From positions 1-18,124 of the forward strand of contig CAZAJT010000017.1 of assembly GCA_964485585.1 (NCBI GenBank): a stretch of DNA of 18,124 nt. Reading direction: 5' to 3'. Below the pieces are notes generated by a model. It did no database searches. It saw only the letters and a list, made by a program, of their open reading frames with translations, and was not told the DNA's origin. This document shows positions 14,837 through 18,124 of this stretch, piece by piece. The position numbers and the translations under genes were made by a program. Source of the stretch: CAZAJT01 sp964485585 (lineage in GTDB: Bacteria; Patescibacteriota; Microgenomatia; UBA1406; GWC2-37-13). The stretch's first letter is position 1. Each line of letters starts with the position of its first letter.

Positions 14837-15472
14837 TTATTTAAAGTAATTCTCCAGTTGGATAAAAGAAAGACTGGTTATTTCAAACCAGAAAGACCTT
14901 CCTACCCCCTCACTCGTTTTCGTGTTGACTATGAGAAGATCGGGAGCCGCCCAGCCGGTAACATCTTCCAGGATGTATTCAGGTAATTTTTGTTTAAACA
15001 GCTCAGTTATGTTTATATACTCAGAATCATCGGTAAACGGTTTTCCTGAAGCGTGAAAAACAAGGTAATCTTTCCCTTTTGATGTTTCCTCTATAAGAAA
15101 GAGATTGTTATCGTCAGGAGACCAGGTATTAAATGGCGCAGAAATACTCTGATTTGATTTTTTTGTTTGAATAAAAATCGGTATCTTTTCAGCAGTTTGA
15201 ACGTCAGATGTATAAAACGAATAGGAAGTCAAACTTATAGACTCTTGCTTTTTAATAATTAATGTCTTTTTCCCGTCGGGCGATCGAATGACTGTTTCCG
15301 CCATTGGTGAAGGCGTAACAACAACGTTTGCAGAAAGATTATATTTGGGCACCTCTACTTTGAATGATTTTTTATTTGCATGGTTATCAGTCAATAAAAA
15401 GGAAAGCAAACCAAAACCCGCTGCAATAAGGATTAACAGGAATGTCTTTAGTTCACGTTTTGCAAATAACAT
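14837..15472 (-). CDS. Membrane-anchored protein of unknown function, last gene of envelope cluster
   Basis: Predicted 211 residues. A basic start (MLFAKRELK) is followed by one hydrophobic helix (10-28); the rest should lie outside the membrane. The outer part contains the strand-turn patterns IRSPDGKKTLIIKK and NTWSPDDNNLFLIEE. The S-P-D-G-K/D-N phrase is typical of TolB/WD40-like beta-propeller blades, so this may be a partial or divergent propeller. No catalytic residues are evident. The ATG follows the stop of the L,D-transpeptidase gene by two bases, strongly suggesting co-translation and a role in the cell envelope. It ends three bases from the convergent nitronate monooxygenase gene. 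Confidence 0.78.
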   Translation of the reverse strand: MLFAKRELKTFLLILIAAGFGLLSFLLTDNHANKKSFKVEVPKYNLSANVVVTPSPMAETVIRSPDGKKTLIIKKQESISLTSYSFYTSDVQTAEKIPIFIQTKKSNQSISAPFNTWSPDDNNLFLIEETSKGKDYLVFHASGKPFTDDSEYINITELFKQKLPEYILEDVTGWAAPDLLIVNTKTSEGVGRSFWFEITSLSFIQLENYFK

Positions 15473-15474
15473 AT

Positions 15475-16161
15475 TTAGAGGGGGGCTTCCCCATAGATCG
15501 TAATCTTAGTTCCGAGATTTTCCGCATTCGCATATGTTATGTTGCCTTTTGTTGGAGGATTTGCCCAATCATAGACTTTTTCCGCATCAATAATCCTCAT
15601 ATTGACACATCCATGACTCATCGGGTGTCCAAAGTTGTTATGCCAATAGGCGCCGTGCAAACTAAAACCGGCACTTCCCGGAACCTTATCATTCGAAAAA
15701 AACATAACATAGGGAACGTTTGGCAGATCATAGTAATCGGCTCCTTCTCCACCCGTCATTCTGGTGGCGCGAAGTTTCGACCATATGGTATATTCACCGA
15801 TCGGTGTCGGAAACCATTTGCCCGATGAGATAAGAGTTTGAAATACTAATTTATCTCCCTGATATGCGGAGAGCGTTTGGGTCGCAAGATTAACATAAAT
15901 GTGTTTTTCTCCGGTTCCGGTCTCCAGTCCAAGCACGGTGGGATTTTTCTTTTCTTCTGCAAGGTTTATATTCGGTGGACTAACACTGTGATTATTGAAG
16001 GTTCCTACTGTATTATTTTCTATCTTTAATTTTAGGCTTTCCTTACAACTTATACTGTTGGCGCAACGAATAAGGTTAGAGGTTATTGACGGATAAATGA
16101 ATGCAGCAAGGGCGTAAATCGTGACAGAGGTTAAGATGAAATAGATCGTATACTTTGCCAC
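15475..16161 (-). CDS. L,D-transpeptidase (YkuD domain), membrane-anchored
   Basis: Predicted 228 residues. An N-terminal transmembrane helix (5-24) and a linker of ~55 residues precede the YkuD domain (about 86-226). The active-site signature is complete: His169 in LHGAYW, then SHGCVNMR with His183, the nucleophile Cys185, Asn187 and Arg189. These enzymes form 3-3 peptidoglycan cross-links or attach proteins to peptidoglycan, outside the membrane. The start is a GTG at 16161. The -10 word TATGCT lies exactly six bases upstream with TTTACA 17 bases further, so the transcript probably begins at the GTG itself. The gene lies between the VanW-like gene (39-base gap) and the membrane-anchored unknown (two-base gap). 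Confidence 0.92.
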   Translation of the reverse strand: MAKYTIYFILTSVTIYALAAFIYPSITSNLIRCANSISCKESLKLKIENNTVGTFNNHSVSPPNINLAEEKKNPTVLGLETGTGEKHIYVNLATQTLSAYQGDKLVFQTLISSGKWFPTPIGEYTIWSKLRATRMTGGEGADYYDLPNVPYVMFFSNDKVPGSAGFSLHGAYWHNNFGHPMSHGCVNMRIIDAEKVYDWANPPTKGNITYANAENLGTKITIYGEAPL

Positions 16162-16167
16162 ACTATC

Positions 16168-16196
16168 AGCATATAGTGGAATAGGGGAGTTGTAAA
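16168..16196 (-). promoter_or_regulatory. Promoter for the L,D-transpeptidase gene
   Basis: On the minus strand TTTACA (16191-16196), an exact 17-base spacer, TATGCT (16168-16173), then six bases to the GTG start. A six-base inverted repeat, CACTAT (16161-16166) with ATAGTG (16173-16178), overlaps the -10 box and touches the start codon. Confidence 0.5.
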
Positions 16197-16200
16197 GATG

Positions 16201-16839
16201 TTAATTAAGTTCTTCAACCTGAATATTAAGGGAGTTTTCCTCGTAGGTAAATACGAAGGCGATAGTCTTAGTTTTATTATTGGTAACGTATAGGTTTTGA
16301 AGGGCACTGCCGCTTGGGTCATTTGGCGAATAGAAAATAGATACTCCGTATTGTCTCGGTACATCTTCAATCGCCGCAAAATCATGTCGAGTCGGAGCTT
16401 CAGTTTCAAGACCCGCTGCCAGTGCGGCTACATACATAAAAGACGCCAAGTGGCAAACACCGTCACCGACCAGCCACCCGTCAGACTTAAATCCGTCATC
16501 CGAGTTGAAATGAGCATTGGTCGTGAGAGCAATTTTCCCTTTATACTTTTCAGAGACATTGTCATGGAAAGCAAACGTCTGTCCGGGATGTAAAAGTAAT
16601 GTGGTTGAGTCGGTTTTTTTCACTTCATCCCAAGAAATATTATTACCGGTTTTTACTTTACCGCCCATATAGGCTAAAGTCAGCAAAATGTTGTCGGAAA
16701 ATACATCGTTAACAAAAGTATCGGCATAGCGGTTAGACAGCGAGTATTTCACCTGCGAAAGTGGTTGGCTGTGGCTGGTTGCTGGTCCGGAAAAGATCAG
16801 TAATCCGGCCGTTAGGATAGTTAAAATTGTGGTTACCAT
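16201..16839 (-). CDS. VanW-like domain protein with N-terminal membrane anchor
   Basis: Predicted 212 residues from the ATG at 16839. A hydrophobic helix or uncleaved signal (about 2-17) is followed by a VanW-like domain. TLLLHPGQTFAFHDNVS matches the usual T-x-x-x-x-PGxxFSFN opening, and GDGVCHLASFMYVAALAAGLE matches the GGGVCQxSTxLYNAALxAGL core, with Cys kept and Gln-Ser-Thr changed to His-Ala-Ser. The later strands (DVPRQYGVSIFY, LQNLYVTNNKTKTIAFVF) fit the rest of the domain. VanW biochemistry is unsettled; it is linked to glycopeptide-resistance clusters and peptidoglycan. The in-frame ATG at 16866 is rejected because it lies inside the spacer and -10 of a good promoter (16857-16885). 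Next to an L,D-transpeptidase, a cell-wall role is likely. Confidence 0.85.
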   Translation of the reverse strand: MVTTILTILTAGLLIFSGPATSHSQPLSQVKYSLSNRYADTFVNDVFSDNILLTLAYMGGKVKTGNNISWDEVKKTDSTTLLLHPGQTFAFHDNVSEKYKGKIALTTNAHFNSDDGFKSDGWLVGDGVCHLASFMYVAALAAGLETEAPTRHDFAAIEDVPRQYGVSIFYSPNDPSGSALQNLYVTNNKTKTIAFVFTYEENSLNIQVEELN

Positions 16840-16852
16840 AAGTAGGTTTAGT

Positions 16853-16873
16853 CTATAGTATACCATACTATAG
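16853..16873. repeat. 21-base palindrome over the VanW-like gene promoter
   Basis: CTATAGTAT (16853-16861) and ATACTATAG (16865-16873) are perfect arms around ACC. The palindrome covers the -10 box and part of the spacer of the VanW promoter. It could be a repressor operator, or simply the symmetry of TATA words. Confidence 0.5.
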
Positions 16874-16885
16874 GCTAGTAATCAA
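16857..16885 (-). promoter_or_regulatory. Sigma70 promoter for the VanW-like gene
   Basis: On the minus strand TTGATT (16880-16885), an exact 17-base spacer and TATACT (16857-16862). The expected start near 16850 leaves a leader of about ten bases to the ATG at 16839. Confidence 0.68.
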
Positions 16886-16974
16886 CTCCATGATCAATTG
16901 CTTATTAAGGCTAAATAGGGCTGATCTAAGTAAGGTTCTCGGAGGATTAATGAAGAAAAGCCTACGATTTAGTG

Positions 16975-17047
16975 TGAGCCTGGAGAGACTCGAACTCTCA
17001 ACCAACTCCTTAAGAGGGAGCTGCTCTGCCAGTTGAGCTACAGGCCC
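16975..17047 (-). tRNA. tRNA-Lys (anticodon CTT)
   Basis: A 73-base cloverleaf on the minus strand. Acceptor arms GGGCCTG and CAGGCTC pair with one G-T. The D stem is GCTC/GAGC, the anticodon stem GCTCC/GGAGT around loop CTCTTAA (anticodon CTT), the T stem GAGAG/CTCTC around TTCGAGT, and the discriminator is A. CCA is not encoded (ACACT follows), so a CCA-adding enzyme is needed. The first ten bases also encode the end of the GIY-YIG reading frame: its TAG stop is U8-A9-G10 of the tRNA. A partial copy of its 5' part lies at 17307-17354. Confidence 0.96.
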
Positions 17048-17292
17048 TTACCGCTAATAATCCAGTCGATATACTTATGGCTTTTATAAGATTTCAACTG
17101 TTTTTCTCTTTTTCTTGCATCAAATAACTCCTCGTGTTCTTCGCAATAAACTAGTGTATACGCTTGTAAAATTCTTGTTGTTCTTGTGGTATTGTTCCGG
17201 TGTTGTTTCAATCTCTTTTCCAGATTGTTAGTGGAACCAATGTAATACTTTCCAGAATTATCACTTCTTAGAATATACATCCATCCTTTCAT
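17038..17292 (-). CDS. Single-domain GIY-YIG endonuclease inserted at tRNA-Lys
   Basis: Predicted 84-residue GIY-YIG domain with nothing else attached. MYILRS (5-10) takes the GIY position, KYYIGSTNNLEKRLKQH (15-31) contains YIG and the catalytic Arg27, and ARKREKQLK (59-67) contains the metal-binding Glu63. It looks complete and intact and resembles short UvrC-like/YhbQ-like proteins; a DNA-nicking activity is likely, the target unknown. The ATG at 17292 is chosen because upstream in-frame codons lie within a tRNA-Lys fragment. TATAAG lies seven bases before it (17300-17305), so the junction with the tRNA fragment seems to have created a promoter. The last three codons and the stop (KGL, TAG) lie in the intact tRNA-Lys gene. 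Confidence 0.88.
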   Translation of the reverse strand: MKGWMYILRSDNSGKYYIGSTNNLEKRLKQHRNNTTRTTRILQAYTLVYCEEHEELFDARKREKQLKSYKSHKYIDWIISGKGL

Positions 17293-17306
17293 ACTCTTTC
17301 TTATAA

Positions 17307-17354
17307 CTGCTCTGCCAGTTGACCCCGATTCAATCGGGGTTGAGCTACAGGCCC
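17307..17354 (-). pseudogene. Partial tRNA-Lys copy (5' 27 bases) split by a 21-base palindrome insertion
   Basis: Reading the minus strand from 17354, the first 16 bases equal the intact tRNA-Lys 5' end. A 21-base insertion follows, then the match resumes for 11 more bases and ends at 17307. The anticodon arm, T arm and 3' acceptor are absent, so it cannot be a tRNA. Together with the intact gene it forms direct repeats flanking the GIY-YIG gene. Confidence 0.92.
17318..17343. repeat. Miniature palindromic insertion with 5-base flanking duplication
   Basis: Arms ACCCCGATT and AATCGGGGT (17322-17340) flank a single central base. The unit sits in the D loop of the tRNA-Lys fragment. GTTGA occurs on both sides (17318-17322 and 17339-17343) but once in the intact tRNA, so the net gain is 21 bases. 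This is what insertion of a tiny palindrome with target duplication would leave. Confidence 0.75.
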
Positions 17355-17379
17355 ATAGCATACGATTCCTCCTTTAGTG

Positions 17380-17453
17380 CGCGCCCGGCAGGACTTGAAC
17401 CCGCAACCTGATGGTCCGAAGCCATCCGCTCTGTCCAATTGAGCTACGGACGC
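17380..17453 (-). tRNA. tRNA-Arg (anticodon TCG)
   Basis: A 74-base cloverleaf on the minus strand. Acceptor arms GCGTCCG and CGGGCGC pair with one G-T. The D stem is GCTC/GAGC, the anticodon stem GATGG/CCATC around loop CTTCGGA (anticodon TCG), the T stem GCGGG/CCTGC around TTCAAGT, and the discriminator is G. CCA is not encoded. It is the first gene of the minus-strand tRNA unit, ten bases after a TATAAT box. Confidence 0.97.
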
Positions 17454-17462
17454 ATAGCGTAT

Positions 17463-17475
17463 ATTATACTATAAT
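17463..17475. promoter_or_regulatory. Palindromic back-to-back -10 elements (bidirectional promoter)
   Basis: ATTATA-C-TATAAT is a perfect 13-base palindrome. TATAAT on the minus strand (17463-17468) lies nine bases before tRNA-Arg. TATAAT on the plus strand (17470-17475) lies six bases before the methyltransferase ATG. Two genes in opposite directions would thus share one melted region. Confidence 0.68.
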
Positions 17476-17481
17476 CATCAT

Positions 17482-18042
17482 ATGGTCTACCTTGTCGGAT
17501 ATCTGATTTTCCTCTTTCTTGAATTAATCATTGCGGTCTCGCTCTGCGCCTTTGCCCTTTCACTCCTGTTTTCCTCCTTCATGGGATCGCCGTATGTCCC
17601 AACAAAACAAAAGGAGCTGTTATTCTTTTTGAAAGAAGCCGGTATTAAAAAAGGGCAGGTATTTATTGAGCTTGGTTGCGGTGATGGACGGGTAGTACGA
17701 GCGGCAGTTAGGGAGTATGGAGCGAGAGGGTTCGGACTTGATATTAACCCACTTCTGATCTGGTGGGCAAGACTAAGGACATGGTTTGCTGGAGTGAGAA
17801 ACATTGAATATAGAACGCAAAATATTTTTAATGCCGATATTGCCCAAGCAGATATTGTTTATTTATTTCTTATGCCTGAGCTCATTGCCAAGTTATCAGA
17901 TAAATTAAACCGTGAATTAAAAGAGGGATCACTTGTCATTTCTCACGGATTTAAGGTGAAAGGATGGGAACCCTATCTTGAAAAAACAATCTCGCACAAA
18001 CCATTCCCAACCTACTATTACCGCATCAAAAAAACCTCGTGA
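17482..18042 (+). CDS. Membrane-anchored SAM-dependent methyltransferase, FAM173/ANT-KMT-like
   Basis: Predicted 186 residues. One N-terminal transmembrane helix (about 5-31) is followed by SPYVPTKQKE and a class I Rossmann methyltransferase: VFIELGCGDGRVV (motif I), GARGFGLDINPLLIWWARLR (acidic residue after strand 2, then a Trp-rich helix), NIFNADIAQADIVYLFLMPELIAKLSDKL, and GSLVISHGFKVKGWEP. The order of one membrane helix, P-x-V-P-T, L-G-x-G-D-G-R-V-V, N-P-x-L-x-W-x-x-R and a final R/H-G-F-x-x-x-x-W-x-P is that of the eukaryotic FAM173 lysine methyltransferases, which modify mitochondrial carriers and ATP synthase subunit c. A protein-lysine substrate at the membrane is therefore possible but unproven. 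The ATG lies six bases after TATAAT; no Shine-Dalgarno is present. Confidence 0.85.
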   Translation: MVYLVGYLIFLFLELIIAVSLCAFALSLLFSSFMGSPYVPTKQKELLFFLKEAGIKKGQVFIELGCGDGRVVRAAVREYGARGFGLDINPLLIWWARLRTWFAGVRNIEYRTQNIFNADIAQADIVYLFLMPELIAKLSDKLNRELKEGSLVISHGFKVKGWEPYLEKTISHKPFPTYYYRIKKTS

Positions 18043-18076
18043 CAATTGCAGACTATACACGAGTTTCGTAGTTGTC

Positions 18077-18121
18077 ATTCTGATCCCGCGAAGCGGGAGA
18101 AGAATCTCTCGCGAATGCGAG
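18077..18121 (+). repeat. REP-like repeat with two hairpins at the window edge
   Basis: ATTCT-GA-TCCCGC-GAA-GCGGGA-GA-AGAAT (18077-18105) forms an 11-pair hairpin with paired GA/GA mismatches and a GAA loop. CTCGC-GAAT-GCGAG (18108-18121) follows as a second hairpin. The phrase TCATTCTGA...AGAATCTC resembles intergenic repeats known from many unrelated bacterial genomes. The element may run past the end of the window. Confidence 0.75.
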
Positions 18122-18124
18122 GCT

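Noticed and set aside
16131..16409. A 92-residue minus-strand open frame overlapping the VanW-like gene end
   Set aside because: It lies out of frame over the VanW coding region and has no recognisable domain.
16201..16866. Longer VanW-like protein starting at ATG 16866
   Set aside because: That ATG lies inside the spacer and -10 box of the promoter at 16857-16885, so it would be upstream of the transcript. The ATG at 16839 also begins directly with the hydrophobic helix.
16975..17354. Group I or other intron with a GIY-YIG homing endonuclease in tRNA-Lys
   Set aside because: The upstream piece repeats the tRNA 5' end rather than being completed by a downstream 3' exon; the downstream tRNA is intact by itself, and there is no room for a ribozyme core.
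17038..17361. 107-residue version of the GIY-YIG protein starting at 17361
   Set aside because: The extra 23 residues are a translation of the tRNA-Lys fragment and palindrome; the domain itself starts at the ATG at 17292.
1..18124. CRISPR array, insertion sequence, prophage or toxin-antitoxin system
   Set aside because: No spaced direct repeats, transposase, integrase, phage structural gene or paired small toxin/antitoxin genes were seen on either strand.

Overview
The window looks like a compact, moderately AT-rich bacterial chromosome segment, most likely from a small-genome Patescibacteria/CPR lineage (Microgenomates-like). That placement is an inference. It rests on the shortened HolA-like and Obg proteins, near-zero intergenic distances, tRNAs without encoded CCA, many start codons directly behind a -10 box, and an archaeal-type CoA gene in a bacterial setting. 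There is no rRNA gene, and no CRISPR array or full insertion sequence was seen. No stretch longer than about 110 bases lacks a gene.

Layout. 1-3903 (+): a short DNA polymerase III delta-like subunit, a phosphomannomutase/phosphoglucomutase, and a 557-residue membrane protein of unknown role. 3908-6479 (-): a three-PAS membrane histidine kinase followed, with a 26-base overlap, by a stand-alone receiver. 6579-7157 (+): an HD-domain nucleotidase-like protein, convergent with and overlapping an obg operon (7137-9075, -). The second gene of that operon fuses an archaeal/eukaryotic-type phosphopantetheine adenylyltransferase to an archaeal-type GTP-dependent dephospho-CoA kinase (DUF359). 9170-11158 (-): a 73-residue unknown protein, a SecG-like protein, a PH-domain membrane protein and a pyruvate kinase reduced to its catalytic barrel. 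11292-14833: an HExxE protein (+), a PurD-like ATP-grasp protein (-) and a long-form nitronate monooxygenase (+). 14837-16839 (-): a cell-envelope cluster of VanW-like protein, L,D-transpeptidase and a membrane-anchored unknown.

16975-17475: tRNA-Arg(TCG), a broken 5' copy of tRNA-Lys, a GIY-YIG nuclease gene, and an intact tRNA-Lys(CTT) whose first ten bases encode the end of the nuclease ORF. A symmetric double -10 element (17463-17475) appears to drive this tRNA operon one way and a membrane-anchored methyltransferase (17482-18042), resembling eukaryotic FAM173 lysine methyltransferases, the other way. The window closes in a REP-like palindromic repeat.

Most notable points: (1) the PPAT-DUF359 fusion, which would carry out the last two steps of CoA synthesis in one polypeptide built from archaeal-type parts; (2) the nuclease cassette between direct repeats of the tRNA-Lys 5' end, one of them split by a tiny palindrome with its own target duplication; (3) eleven genes whose -10 element lies only 6-12 bases before the start codon, suggesting widespread leaderless transcription; (4) a pyruvate kinase without its lid and C-terminal domains.
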